This document shows positions 7,976 through 17,106 of a DNA stretch of 33,734 nt, piece by piece (position 1 is the first letter of the stretch; the number at the start of each line of letters is the position of its first letter). The DNA is from Betaproteobacteria bacterium HGW-Betaproteobacteria-4 (GTDB lineage Bacteria > Pseudomonadota > Gammaproteobacteria > Burkholderiales > Rhodocyclaceae). The position numbers and the translations under genes were made by a program. The notes beneath the pieces are model-generated. The model saw only the letters and a list, made by a program, of their open reading frames with translations. It had not been told where the DNA came from and made no database searches. The stretch spans positions 1-33,734 of the forward strand of contig PHCH01000042.1 in assembly GCA_002840785.1 (NCBI GenBank), in the 5' to 3' direction.

Positions 7976-8800
7976 ATGACGGAACAGGATATTTCGCGCT
8001 ATCAGGATATTTTGATCACGACGGCGACCGAGGTTGGGCTGAAATTGCTTGCCGCCATTGCTTTCTGGGTAATCGGCCGTTGGCTGATCGGCATGGCGCT
8101 GCGCATGGTGCGCTCGGCTCTGGAAAAACAGAAAGTCGATCCGACCCTGCTGCGCTACATCGGCTCGATCGTCAGCGTTACGCTGAATGTCCTGCTGGTG
8201 ATTGGGATTCTCGGCTACTTCGGCATCCAGACGACGACCTTCGCGGCCCTGATCGCGGCGGGTGGCGTCGCCATCGGCATGGCCTGGTCGGGGCTGCTGG
8301 CACATTTTGCCGCCGGCGCCTTCATGGTCGTGCTGCGTCCGATGAAAGTCGGCGACTTTGTTTCGGTGGCCGGTGTGACGGGCACCGTGGTGGAACTGGG
8401 ATTGTTTACGACGACCATCAACACGCCGGATAACGTGCAGACCATCCTCGGCAACAACAAGGTGTTCAGCGACACGATCCAGAATTTCACGGTCAACCCG
8501 TTTCGCCGCGTCGATCTGAAATGCCAGTTGTCGGGAGCGGCCGATCATCGGGCGGCGATGGCCCTGCTGCGCGAGAGAATTGCGGCGGTTCCGAATGTCC
8601 TGCCCGAACCCAAGGTGGATGTCGAAATCCTCGATTTCACGCTGGTCGGCCCGGTCCTTGCCGTGCGTCCGTATTGCCACAACGACCATTACTGGCAGGT
8701 CTATTTCGATACCAACAAGGTGCTGCGCGAAGCGCTGGCCGAGGCTGGCTTTCCGGCGCCGATGCCGGCGCAGAATGTGTTCGTTACGCAGGCGGCGTGA
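7976..8800 (+). CDS. mscS: small-conductance mechanosensitive channel
   Basis: A 274-residue inner-membrane protein of the minimal MscS type. Three hydrophobic helices are at about 19-40, 61-82 and 87-117. The third is the Gly/Ala-rich pore helix with GGVAIGMAWSGLLAHFAAG. The beta domain follows with RPMKVGDFV and TPDNVQTILGNNKVF, then the alpha/beta C-terminal domain. It opens under membrane tension to release solutes on osmotic downshock. The ATG is chosen because AAGGAGA lies 5 bases upstream; the frame remains open a little further up. It ends in a strong terminator shared with convergent metF. Confidence 0.93.
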   Translation: MTEQDISRYQDILITTATEVGLKLLAAIAFWVIGRWLIGMALRMVRSALEKQKVDPTLLRYIGSIVSVTLNVLLVIGILGYFGIQTTTFAALIAAGGVAIGMAWSGLLAHFAAGAFMVVLRPMKVGDFVSVAGVTGTVVELGLFTTTINTPDNVQTILGNNKVFSDTIQNFTVNPFRRVDLKCQLSGAADHRAAMALLRERIAAVPNVLPEPKVDVEILDFTLVGPVLAVRPYCHNDHYWQVYFDTNKVLREALAEAGFPAPMPAQNVFVTQAA

Positions 8801-8810
8801 GTCGCACATC

Positions 8811-8836
8811 AAAATGCCCGCAGGTGCGGGCATTTT
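8811..8836. terminator. bidirectional intrinsic terminator between mscS and metF
   Basis: Arms AAAATGCCCGC (8811-8821) and GCGGGCATTTT (8826-8836) around four bases, with A-run and T-run on opposite sides. The genes are convergent, so one hairpin serves both. Confidence 0.92.
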
Positions 8837-8874
8837 GATTTTGGGCCTTTTTTACGGTTGACCGTAGCAACCGA
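8837..8874 (+). repeat. dispersed repeat copy C
   Basis: ATTTTGGGCC, then TTTTTT, then ACGGTTGACCGTAGCAA. Here the core dyad extends to TACGGT-TG-ACCGTA. It sits between the terminator and the metF stop. Confidence 0.92.
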
Positions 8875-8876
8875 CT

Positions 8877-9701
8877 TTACCCCAGGCGGCGGCAGATTTC
8901 GGTGGTCAGCGCCGACTGGTTCATCGCATAGAAGTGTAGTCCGGGCGCGCCACCCTTGAGCAGGCGTTCGCACAGTTCCGTCACGACATCGAGGCCGAAG
9001 GCGCGGATCGAGTCGCTGTCATCGCCGTAGCTTTCGAATTTTTTGCGCATCCAGCGTGGCAGTTCGGCGCCGCAGGCGTCCGAGAAACGGGCCAGCTTGG
9101 TGAAGCCGACGATGGGCATGATGCCGGGCACGATGGGAACATCGACGCCAAGCGCCCGGGCTTCGTCGACGAAGTGGAAGTAGGCGTCAGCGTTGTAGAA
9201 ATACTGGGTGATCGCCGAATTGGCGCCAGCCTTGACCTTGCGCGCGAAGGCGTCGAGGTCGTCCTTCGGGCTGCGCGCCTGCGGGTGCCATTCCGGGTAG
9301 GCGGCGACTTCGATGCTGAACCAGTCGCCGGTTTCGGCCCGGATGAATTCGACCAGTTCGTTGGCGTAGCGGAATTCACCGGTTTCGGCCATGCCCGATG
9401 GCAGGTCGCCGCGCAGGGCGACGGTGCGCTTGATGCCGGCGGCTTTGTATTCGTTGAGGATTTCGCGGATGTTGTCACGCGTCGAGCCGATGCACGACAG
9501 GTGCGGCGCGGCGTCGTAGCCTTCGGCGGCGATTTCCTTGACGACCGAGAAGGTGCGCTCGCGGGTCGAGCCGCCGGCGCCGAAGGTGACCGAGAAGAAG
9601 GCGGGATTCAGTTTTGCCAGCTCGGCGCGGACGGTGCGCAGCTTGTCGACGCCTTCCGGCGTTTGCGGCGGGAAAAATTCGATGGAGATTTCTGTAGTCA
9701 T
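8877..9701 (-). CDS. metF: 5,10-methylenetetrahydrofolate reductase
   Basis: A 274-residue FAD enzyme reducing methylene-THF to methyl-THF, the methyl donor for methionine synthesis. The N-terminus has SIEFFPPQTPEG with the conserved Glu at residue 8, D99 is in ALRGD, and FGAGGSTR and QYFYNADAYFHFVDEA are family blocks. The length is normal (E. coli 296). Its ATG overlaps the tlyA stop by four bases (ATGA), so it is translationally coupled as the last gene of the ahcY-membrane protein-tlyA-metF unit. Regulation is probably shared with ahcY. Confidence 0.97.
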   Translation of the reverse strand: MTTEISIEFFPPQTPEGVDKLRTVRAELAKLNPAFFSVTFGAGGSTRERTFSVVKEIAAEGYDAAPHLSCIGSTRDNIREILNEYKAAGIKRTVALRGDLPSGMAETGEFRYANELVEFIRAETGDWFSIEVAAYPEWHPQARSPKDDLDAFARKVKAGANSAITQYFYNADAYFHFVDEARALGVDVPIVPGIMPIVGFTKLARFSDACGAELPRWMRKKFESYGDDSDSIRAFGLDVVTELCERLLKGGAPGLHFYAMNQSALTTEICRRLG

Positions 9702-10441
9702 TTTTTCAACCAGATGAAAAATTCGCGGTTGCCATCACCGCCGGTAATCGGGCTGTTCAGCCAGGCTTTCACGGTCAACCGGAAATTTTGGGCTAAATCG
9801 AAAAACTTGCGTTCGACGCCGGCGTAAAGCGCCGGATCGCGGACGATGCCGCCCTTGCCGATATTGGCCGGGCCGACTTCGAACTGGGGTTTGATGAGCA
9901 GCAGCAGGTCGCCGTCAGCGGCGAGCAGGGCGGGCAGTTGCGGCAGGATCAGCGTCATCGAAATGAAGGAAACGTCGCCGACGATCAATGTGAAACCGCC
10001 TTCCGGCAAGGCTGCGCCGAGATCGGCCGGGCTCAGTGCGCGGCAGTTGATGCCTTCGAGCGCCGTGACGCGCGGGTCGCCGGCCAGCCGGGAATGCAAT
10101 TGGCCGTGACCGACATCGACGCCGACGACATGGCTGGCGCCGGCCTGCAGCAGGCAGTCGGTGAAACCGCCGGTCGATTGCCCGACATCGAGACAACGCT
10201 TGCCGTCAGCCGAAATGTCGGTTTCGGCCAGCGCACCGGCCAGCTTGAGGCCGCCGCGCGAGACGAAACGGTCTTCTGGATCAATTGCTACGGTCAACGG
10301 CGTTTTTGGGGCTAAATCGAAAGCCGGTTTGACGATGATGCCGCCCGACCAACTGACCCGGCCGGCCGCAATCAGCCGCTGGGCGGCGGTGCGCGAGGCG
10401 GCAAGACCCGCTTCGACCAGCAGTTGATCGGCCCGCGGCAC
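9698..10441 (-). CDS. tlyA: TlyA-type rRNA (cytidine-2'-O)-methyltransferase
   Basis: A 247-residue protein with an N-terminal S4 RNA-binding domain (about 1-60, RADQLLVEAGLAASRTAAQR) and an FtsJ-like methyltransferase domain. The SAM site is DVGQSTGGFTDCLLQAGA, and KPQFEVG is also visible. Mycobacterial TlyA 2'-O-methylates 16S and 23S rRNA and influences capreomycin sensitivity; many proteobacterial members are untested. It starts 3 bases after the small membrane protein and overlaps metF. Two dispersed repeat copies lie inside it, both sense and in the same frame, encoding DLAPKTPLTVA near the N-terminus and DLAQNFRLTVK near the C-terminus. Confidence 0.92.
   Translation of the reverse strand: MPRADQLLVEAGLAASRTAAQRLIAAGRVSWSGGIIVKPAFDLAPKTPLTVAIDPEDRFVSRGGLKLAGALAETDISADGKRCLDVGQSTGGFTDCLLQAGASHVVGVDVGHGQLHSRLAGDPRVTALEGINCRALSPADLGAALPEGGFTLIVGDVSFISMTLILPQLPALLAADGDLLLLIKPQFEVGPANIGKGGIVRDPALYAGVERKFFDLAQNFRLTVKAWLNSPITGGDGNREFFIWLKK
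9765..9800 (-). repeat. dispersed repeat copy D, inside tlyA 3' part
   Basis: On the minus strand: GATTTAGCCC, then AAAATTT, then CCGGTTGACCGTGAAAG. It encodes the peptide DLAQNFRLTVKA in the sense direction. Confidence 0.88.
10284..10319 (-). repeat. dispersed repeat copy E, inside tlyA 5' part
   Basis: On the minus strand: GATTTAGCCC, then CAAAAAC, then GCCGTTGACCGTAGCAAT. It encodes DLAPKTPLTVAI in the linker between the S4 and methyltransferase domains. It shares the GATTTAGCCC arm with copy D 500 bases away. Confidence 0.88.
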
Positions 10442-10444
10442 TAT

Positions 10445-10795
10445 TTACCGGCCTTTCGCCGACAAAAATAGCGCGCTCAGTGCCCAGGAAATCACGCTGT
10501 AGACCACCGAACCGAACAGCGCCGGCCAGAAGCCGCCGACGTTGAAGCCTTCGACCAGATTGCCGGCCAGCTGAAAGAGCAGGGCGTTGATGACGAAAAT
10601 GAACAGCCCCAGCGTCAGCAGCGTGACCGGCAGGGTCAGCAAAATCAGCAAGGGCCGCAGCACGGCGTTGATCAGCCCGAGAACGAGGGCAACGATCAGC
10701 GCCGTGCCGAAACTTGCCACGTGGACCGACGGCACGACGTACGGCAGCGCCAGCAGGGCGAGCGCGTTGATGATCCAGATGGCAAGCAGGCGCAT
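10445..10795 (-). CDS. small membrane protein of the phage holin / YvlD family
   Basis: A 116-residue protein with four predicted membrane helices. The segment GLINAVLRPLLILLTLPVTL followed by LTLGLFIFVINALLF is typical of the 4-TM 'phage holin' family (YvlD-like). No prophage surrounds it, so a holin role is unlikely; the function is unknown. It starts 6 bases after ahcY (possible ribosome site AAGAAG overlapping the ahcY end) and ends 3 bases before tlyA. Its position inside a methyl-cycle operon may be simple co-transcription. Confidence 0.85.
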   Translation of the reverse strand: MRLLAIWIINALALLALPYVVPSVHVASFGTALIVALVLGLINAVLRPLLILLTLPVTLLTLGLFIFVINALLFQLAGNLVEGFNVGGFWPALFGSVVYSVISWALSALFLSAKGR

Positions 10796-10801
10796 GGCTT
10801 C

Positions 10802-12214
<1,413 letters not shown>

Positions 12215-13495
12215 AGTAAGCTCCAAATAAACTGTGACGGGGAGGGGAATAACGGCGTTGTTGCTCACCGGCGGCCCCCTGCGCCCGGCAGGGTTGATCA
12301 GTGAGCGCCGTTTTAAACCGAGCCTGGGGATGTCCTTGATGCCCCATTTTGCCGCTTCTTCGCGACCGGCGATTTTTTCGGGACTGCGCGCCAGATCGAT
12401 GATCTCCGGCTTGATGTAGGCCTGCGATTTGGTCGAGAAAAATACTTTGACCTTGGGTTTGAGCAAGGATTGTTCGCCTTGCTCGACGACCACGCCCAAT
12501 TTCCCCGATTCCAGCCTGACCAGCGAGCCAACCGGGTAGATCCCCAGGCTCTTGACGAAAGCCTGGAACACATTCGGATCGAAATGGCCCTTCCATTCGG
12601 CCATCCGCTTGATCGACTCGGCGGGATCCCAACCCGCCTTGTACGGGCGATTCGAGGTGATCGCATCGTAAACGTCGCACACGGCGCCCATCTTGGCGAA
12701 CAGACTCATCGTTTCGCCATTGAGTCCCTTTGGGTAGCCGCTGCCGTCGATCTTTTCGTGGTGGTGCAGGCAGACGTCCTTGACGATATCGGTGATGCCC
12801 TTGCCCGCCAGCAACAGCTTGTGGCCTTCTTCCGGGTGCGTCTTGACGAGCGCGAACTCTTCCTCGGTCAGTTTGCCCGGCTTGTTCAATATTTCCAGCG
12901 GAATCATCGCTTTGCCGAGATCGTGCAACAGGCCGGCCATGCCGGCATCGCGGGTTTGCTGCTCGTCCAGTCCCAGTTTCCGGGACAGCGCGATCATCAG
13001 GGCGCAGACCGCCACCGAATGCATGTAGGTGTAATCGTCGGCGATCTTGAGGCGAGCCAGGCTGATCAGCGCGCCCGGGTTGCGCAGTACAGAATTGGAA
13101 ATTTCCTCGACCAGTGGCGCTGCGGCTTCGGCCTCGATGGCCTTGCCCATGCGCGCTTCCTGGAACATCGAAACAACTGCCTCCTTGCCCTTGGCGCAAA
13201 TTTTTGCGGCGCGTTTGACCTCGTCGTTGAACGATGCCTTTTCCTGAACGGCGGGTGGTGGCTCGGGAATTTCTTCAGCAACGACGACCTGCTCGCCGTC
13301 CGATACGGCGATATCGAGGCCTTTGGAAACGTCGATCCAGACTTGCGTGATCGTGCTTTCACGAATCAGCGTGAGGTCATTCGGGTCGCTGAGGACAAAT
13401 TTTGTCCGCCAGAACGGATGTTCCAGCCAGGCGCCGCAGAAGGCCTGCAGGTGCATGCCCAGCGTTAGCTGCTCAACGGGGATTTTTTTCAGCAT
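12215..13495 (-). CDS. HD-GYP domain protein, probable cyclic-di-GMP phosphodiesterase, lacking its own stop codon
   Basis: The N-terminal DUF3391 domain (about 1-75, [20 protein letters not shown]) is followed by an HD-GYP domain (about 145-310) with H191-D192 (LLHDLGK), [11 protein letters not shown] (H246, GYP at 253-255) and [11 protein letters not shown]. All key residues are present, so c-di-GMP hydrolysis is likely. Family proteins usually end soon after the KWGIKDI segment (383-389). Here the frame continues through about 40 residues of atypical composition ([20 protein letters not shown] and onward) directly into ahcY without a stop. The end given is the base before the ahcY GTG, not a real stop. 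A one-base shift would place a TAA at about 12313. It has its own transcription unit, since a metK terminator lies upstream. Confidence 0.85.
12277..12293 (-). promoter_or_regulatory. leader hairpin upstream of ahcY
   Basis: CCCTGC and GCAGGG pair around CGGGC, just downstream of the SAH-riboswitch-like sequence and 63 bases before the GTG. There is no T-run. It could be part of the expression platform; inference. Confidence 0.4.
12301..12328 (-). promoter_or_regulatory. SAH riboswitch-like sequence (conserved 3' half) upstream of ahcY
   Basis: Read on the minus strand, CCCAGGCTCGG is followed by TTTAAAACGGCGCTCAC. These match the invariant 3' half of SAH riboswitches (CCAGGCUCG and AACGGCGCUCA), known upstream of ahcY in betaproteobacteria and Pseudomonas, where SAH binding turns expression on. 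The expected 5' half (consensus CGAGGAGCGCUGCAA) is only approximated by CGAAGAAGCGGCAAAA around 12345-12362, with weak P1 and pseudoknot pairing. That part also codes for the HD-GYP C-terminus. It may be a truncated or diverged riboswitch; function is uncertain. Confidence 0.6.
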
Positions 13496-13512
13496 ATTTG
13501 ATGATTTTAACG

Positions 13513-13536
13513 AAAAAGGGAGCCGGTCAGGCTCCC
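13513..13536 (-). terminator. intrinsic terminator of metK
   Basis: On the minus strand, GGGAGCC, loop TGACC, GGCTCCC, then TTTTT. It lies 29 bases after the metK stop and separates metK from the HD-GYP gene. Confidence 0.92.
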
Positions 13537-13564
13537 TTCTTGCAAAACTTCACAATGCTGTTTT

Positions 13565-14728
13565 TTACAGGCCGGCGTCGGACTTCAGCAAGTTGGCGCG
13601 GTCGGTGGCTTCCCAGGTGAATTCCGGCTCGTCGCGGCCGAAGTGGCCGTAGGCGGCGGTCTTCTGGTAGATCGGGCGGAGCAGGTCGAGCATGTTGACA
13701 ATGCCCTTCGGGCGCAGGTCGAAGTGCTTTTTGATCAGCGCGGTCAGGGTTTCATTGCTGACCTTGCCGGTGCCGAAGGTGTCGACCATGACCGAGGTCG
13801 GCTCGGCGACGCCGATGGCGTAGGAGACCTGGACCAGGCAGCGCGAAGCAAGGCCGGCAGCGACGATGTTCTTGGCGACGTAACGGCCGGCGTAGGCAGC
13901 GGAACGGTCGACCTTGGACGGATCCTTGCCGGAGAAGGCGCCGCCACCGTGCGGTGCGGCACCGCCATAGGTGTCAACGATGATCTTGCGGCCGGTCAGG
14001 CCGCAGTCGCCCTGCGGGCCACCGACAACGAAACGGCCGGTCGGGTTGACCAGGAACTTGATGTTGCCCTTGATCAGCTCCTTCGGCAGAACCGGCTTGA
14101 TGATCTGTTCGATGGTCGCTTCGCGCAGGTCTTCGAGGCTGATGTCCGGCGAATGCTGGGTGGACAGGACGACGGTGTCGATGGAATCCGGCTTGCCATC
14201 GACGTACTTGATCGTGACCTGTGACTTGGCGTCAGGGCGAGCCCACGGCAGGCGGCCGTCCTTGCGCAACATGGCCTGGCGCTCGACGAGGCGGTGCGAC
14301 AGGTAGATCGGCAACGGCATGAGCGACGGGGTTTCATCGCAGGCGTAGCCGAACATCAGGCCCTGGTCGCCGGCGCCCTGATTGAGGTTGTCGTCGTAGG
14401 CCTTGTCCACGCCCTGGGCGATGTCCGGGCTCTGCTTGTCGTAGGCGACGAGCACGGCACAACCCTTGTAATCGATACCGTAGTCGGTGTTGTCGTAACC
14501 GATGCGCTTGATCGTTTCGCGGGCGACCTGGATGTAATCGACGTTGGCATTGGTGGTGATTTCACCGGCCAGCACGACCAGACCGGTGTTGCACAGGGTT
14601 TCGGCAGCAACGCGGGAATGCTTGTCCTGAGCCAGGATGGCGTCGAGGATGGCATCGGAAATCTGGTCGGCAACCTTGTCAGGGTGGCCTTCGCCGACGG
14701 ATTCGGAAGTGAAGAAATATTCGCTCAT
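13565..14728 (-). CDS. metK: S-adenosylmethionine synthetase
   Basis: A 387-residue enzyme making SAM from methionine and ATP. Diagnostic motifs are [17 protein letters not shown] near the N-terminus, [16 protein letters not shown], and the P-loop-like [19 protein letters not shown]. The length is that of the family (E. coli 384). The ATG has AGGAG eight bases upstream. With ahcY, metF and TlyA nearby on the same strand it forms an activated-methyl-cycle region, though the terminator at 13513-13536 makes metK its own unit. A structured leader (14731-14776) may regulate it. Confidence 0.97.
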   Translation of the reverse strand: MSEYFFTSESVGEGHPDKVADQISDAILDAILAQDKHSRVAAETLCNTGLVVLAGEITTNANVDYIQVARETIKRIGYDNTDYGIDYKGCAVLVAYDKQSPDIAQGVDKAYDDNLNQGAGDQGLMFGYACDETPSLMPLPIYLSHRLVERQAMLRKDGRLPWARPDAKSQVTIKYVDGKPDSIDTVVLSTQHSPDISLEDLREATIEQIIKPVLPKELIKGNIKFLVNPTGRFVVGGPQGDCGLTGRKIIVDTYGGAAPHGGGAFSGKDPSKVDRSAAYAGRYVAKNIVAAGLASRCLVQVSYAIGVAEPTSVMVDTFGTGKVSNETLTALIKKHFDLRPKGIVNMLDLLRPIYQKTAAYGHFGRDEPEFTWEATDRANLLKSDAGL

Positions 14729-14730
14729 GG

Positions 14731-14776
14731 GAAGCTCCTGTGGTCCTTTTATCCGGCGCTACCTGCTTCGGACCAC
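14731..14776 (-). promoter_or_regulatory. structured 5' leader of metK with alternative pairings
   Basis: On the minus strand, GTGGTCC (14776-14770) pairs perfectly with GGACCAC (14746-14740), which lies immediately before the AGGAG ribosome site. GAAGC (14769-14765) can pair with GCTTC (14735-14731) at the ribosome site. The two stems interlock, giving either a pseudoknot (tight, because no base joins the stems) or mutually exclusive states. It does not match a SAM riboswitch class that I recognise. The rest of the 130-base gap to 14858 holds A/T-rich sequence near 14795-14810 that could include the promoter. Confidence 0.4.
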
Positions 14777-14858
14777 GAGCGGTGACGCTTTAGCAGTATT
14801 TATTAGTCGCCCCGCAAGTTGTCTGTTTAACTCGGCGAACGGATAATCCCTTCTGCCG

Positions 14859-15665
14859 TTGAATGTTCTGCATCTGTTCGGTGCGGGACTCGGTCGCCTG
14901 ACCTACTGGCTGTCGCCGACTTATCGACGTCATCTGCGGGAAAACCTTGAGCAGGCCGGTTTGTCACCGGCGCTACGTGGCCGGGTGGCGGCCGAGACCG
15001 GGAAGCAAATGGTCGAACTGGCCCGTATCTGGATGCGTCCGCTCGAAGAGGCGATTCCGCTGGTGGCCGAGGTGGTCGGCTGGGAGCATGTCGAGGCGGC
15101 CCAAAAAGCCGGCAAAGGCATTGTCTTTTTGACGCCGCACCTCGGCTGTTTCGAGATCACCGCGCAGTACCTGTCGTCCTTCGGTGACATCACGGTGCTC
15201 TACCGCGCGCCAAAGTCGGCGGTGGCGCAGGAACTGATCCTGACCGGTCGCAAACGGGCCCAACTGCATCTGGCGCCGGCCGATCTTTCAGGTGTGCGCG
15301 CCCTGATCAAGGCGCTCAAGAAGGGTGAAATGGTCGGCATGCTGCCCGATCAGGCGCCCAAGACCGGTGAGGGCGCCTGGCTCAAGTTCTTTGGCCGATA
15401 CGCCTACACCATGACGCTGGCGGCGCGGCTCACCGAAACCGGGGCGGCATCGTTGCTTACCTGGGGCGAGCGCCTGCCCGGCGGGCGTGGCTACCGCGTC
15501 CATTTTCAGCCGCCGACGAATCCGCTGACGGGTGCTACGGTCGACCGGGCGCAGCAGATCAATCTTGAAATCGAGACCTTGATCCGTCAGTGTCCAACGC
15601 AGTACCTGTGGGGCTACAACCGCTACAAACGACCGGCCGGTGCTGATGCGCCGCCGGCGGAGTGA
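14859..15665 (+). CDS. LpxL/HtrB-type lipid A acyltransferase family protein, uncertain start
   Basis: A 268-residue protein with the acyltransferase motif H94-LGCF-E99, then RAPKSAVAQELI, GMLPDQAPKTGEGAWLKFFG and QYLWGYNRYKRP, as in lauroyl/myristoyl acyltransferases of lipid A. The TTG at 14859 is provisional. The codons before it still read SLLPL, matching the family N-terminus, and an in-frame TAA at 14844-14846 blocks extension. No ATG or GTG is available, so it may start at a CTG (14853) or the gene may have lost its first few codons. The protein is somewhat shorter than E. coli LpxL (306). It overlaps the next acyltransferase by four bases. Confidence 0.82.
   Translation: MNVLHLFGAGLGRLTYWLSPTYRRHLRENLEQAGLSPALRGRVAAETGKQMVELARIWMRPLEEAIPLVAEVVGWEHVEAAQKAGKGIVFLTPHLGCFEITAQYLSSFGDITVLYRAPKSAVAQELILTGRKRAQLHLAPADLSGVRALIKALKKGEMVGMLPDQAPKTGEGAWLKFFGRYAYTMTLAARLTETGAASLLTWGERLPGGRGYRVHFQPPTNPLTGATVDRAQQINLEIETLIRQCPTQYLWGYNRYKRPAGADAPPAE
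15533..15548 (-). repeat. possible core-only copy of the dispersed repeat (L)
   Basis: On the minus strand CCGGTCGACCGTAGCA matches the repeat core with one difference, but the A/T-rich arms are missing. It is antisense inside the first acyltransferase gene. It may be a decayed copy or chance. Confidence 0.35.
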
Positions 15666-16546
15666 GTTCCTTGAAGATTTTTCTTACCTATATCCTGGTC
15701 GGTTTTCTCTGGCTGCTGCACTGGTTGCCGCTCTCCGTCCTGCGCAGTCTGGGGAGCGGGCTGGGGCGTTTGCTCTACGCCTTGGGCCGCAGCCGGCGCG
15801 AAGTGGCGCTGACCAACCTGCGCCTGTGCTTCCCGGAGAAGAGCGAAGCCGAACGGGAAGCGTTGGCGCGGGCGCATTTCATCGCCTTCGCCCGGGCCGT
15901 GCTCGACCGCACGCTCGGATGGTGGGCCTCCAGGGAGCGGCTGGAGCGCATCATTCGCATTCACGGGGTCGAGCATCTGACCGATCCCGAAGGTCGTCCG
16001 GTGGTCATGCTGTCGCCGCACTTCGTCGGGCTGGATGCCGGCGGGACGGTGATCTCGATGCACGTGACCGGATGCAGCGTGTTCTCGAACCAGAAGAATC
16101 CGGTCCTCAACAAGTTGCTTTATGATGGCCGGATGCGTTTCAACGAAGCGATACTGCTCTCGCGCCAGGATGGCATGCGCAAGATTGTCAGGGCGATGAA
16201 GGACGGACACCCGTTTTACTATCTGCCGGACATGGATTTCGGTCCTAAGGAGTCGATTTTCGTGCCTTTCTTCGGTGTGCAGGCGGCGACCATTCCCGCC
16301 TTGTCGCGGCTGGTCCGGCTGACCAATGCGCGCGTCGTGCCGGTCATCTGCCATCAGGTGCCCGATGGCTACGACATCGAGGTCATGCCGCCCTGGGAGA
16401 ATTTCCCCGGCGAAAGTGTCGAAGCCGATACCGAATTCATGAACAAGTTCATCGAAAGCCAGGTGCTGCGCATGCCGGAGCAGTATTTCTGGTTGCACAA
16501 GCGCTTCAAGACCCGGCCACCCGGAGAACAGAGGTTTTACCAATGA
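15662..16546 (+). CDS. LpxL/LpxM-type lipid A acyltransferase family protein
   Basis: A 294-residue protein with an N-terminal membrane anchor (about 7-25), the catalytic motif H120-FVGL-D125, RFNEAILLSRQDGMRKIVRA, YYLPDMDFGPKESIFVPFFG and the C-terminal QYFWLHKRFKTRP. It is a paralogue of the preceding gene, probably adding a secondary acyl chain to lipid A at the inner membrane; which chain each adds cannot be told. It starts with GTG in a GTGA overlap with the upstream stop and ends in an ATGA overlap with the GNAT gene, so translation of all three is coupled. Confidence 0.92.
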   Translation: MSSLKIFLTYILVGFLWLLHWLPLSVLRSLGSGLGRLLYALGRSRREVALTNLRLCFPEKSEAEREALARAHFIAFARAVLDRTLGWWASRERLERIIRIHGVEHLTDPEGRPVVMLSPHFVGLDAGGTVISMHVTGCSVFSNQKNPVLNKLLYDGRMRFNEAILLSRQDGMRKIVRAMKDGHPFYYLPDMDFGPKESIFVPFFGVQAATIPALSRLVRLTNARVVPVICHQVPDGYDIEVMPPWENFPGESVEADTEFMNKFIESQVLRMPEQYFWLHKRFKTRPPGEQRFYQ

Positions 16547-17046
16547 GCAGCCTGAAGCTTGAAATCCGTCCCGTAACGCCGCCCGATGTGCCGGCGATCT
16601 CGGCCCTGGCCCGCGAAATCTGGCAGGCCACTTATCCGGGCATCATCACCCAGGAGCAGATCGATTTCATGCTCGAGCAGCGCTACGGCCATGAGCGCCT
16701 GTACGATGATCTCGAGGATGTGCACAAATGGCTCGATCAGGCGTTTGTTGGTGATCGCCGCGTCGGCTTCGCCTTCAGCGAAATCTACAAGGGCGAATTC
16801 AAGCTCGACAAGCTGTACATCCACCCCGATGTCCAGCGTCAGGGGGTAGGTGGCCAGTTGATCGCCCACGTCGCCGCGCGGGCCAAAAAAGAGGGTTATC
16901 CCTGCGTGATTCTGGCGGTCAACAAGCGCAACGACAAGGCGATCAATTCGTACATGAAATACGGCTTCGTGGTGCGCGAGGCGATTGTTGACGACATCGG
17001 CCACGGCTTCATCATGGACGATTTCGTGATGGAGAAGAAACTTTAA
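16543..17046 (+). CDS. GNAT family N-acetyltransferase
   Basis: A 167-residue GNAT-fold protein. The acetyl-CoA binding motif A is seen as LYIHPDVQRQGVGGQLIAHV (Q/R-x-x-G-x-G/A). The N-terminal IRPVTPPDVPAISALAREIW and the C-terminal NSYMKYGFVVREA complete the fold. The substrate is unknown. It is coupled to the acyltransferase genes by a four-base overlap. dapF follows after 60 bases. Confidence 0.88.
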   Translation: MSSLKLEIRPVTPPDVPAISALAREIWQATYPGIITQEQIDFMLEQRYGHERLYDDLEDVHKWLDQAFVGDRRVGFAFSEIYKGEFKLDKLYIHPDVQRQGVGGQLIAHVAARAKKEGYPCVILAVNKRNDKAINSYMKYGFVVREAIVDDIGHGFIMDDFVMEKKL

Positions 17047-17106
17047 GATTTTGAGGCAACTCCCTGTCTCTGCTATGCTTTTTAAAATCATTTGGTGAGG
17101 CAGTAC

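Noticed and set aside
8486-8506. TTCACGGTCAACCCG in mscS as a repeat copy
   Set aside because: It encodes a conserved MscS stretch (NFTVNPFRR) and lacks the A/T tracts, so protein constraint explains it.
10445-10795. Phage holin annotation implying a prophage remnant
   Set aside because: Neighbours are all housekeeping genes and the family is a widespread 4-TM membrane protein group.
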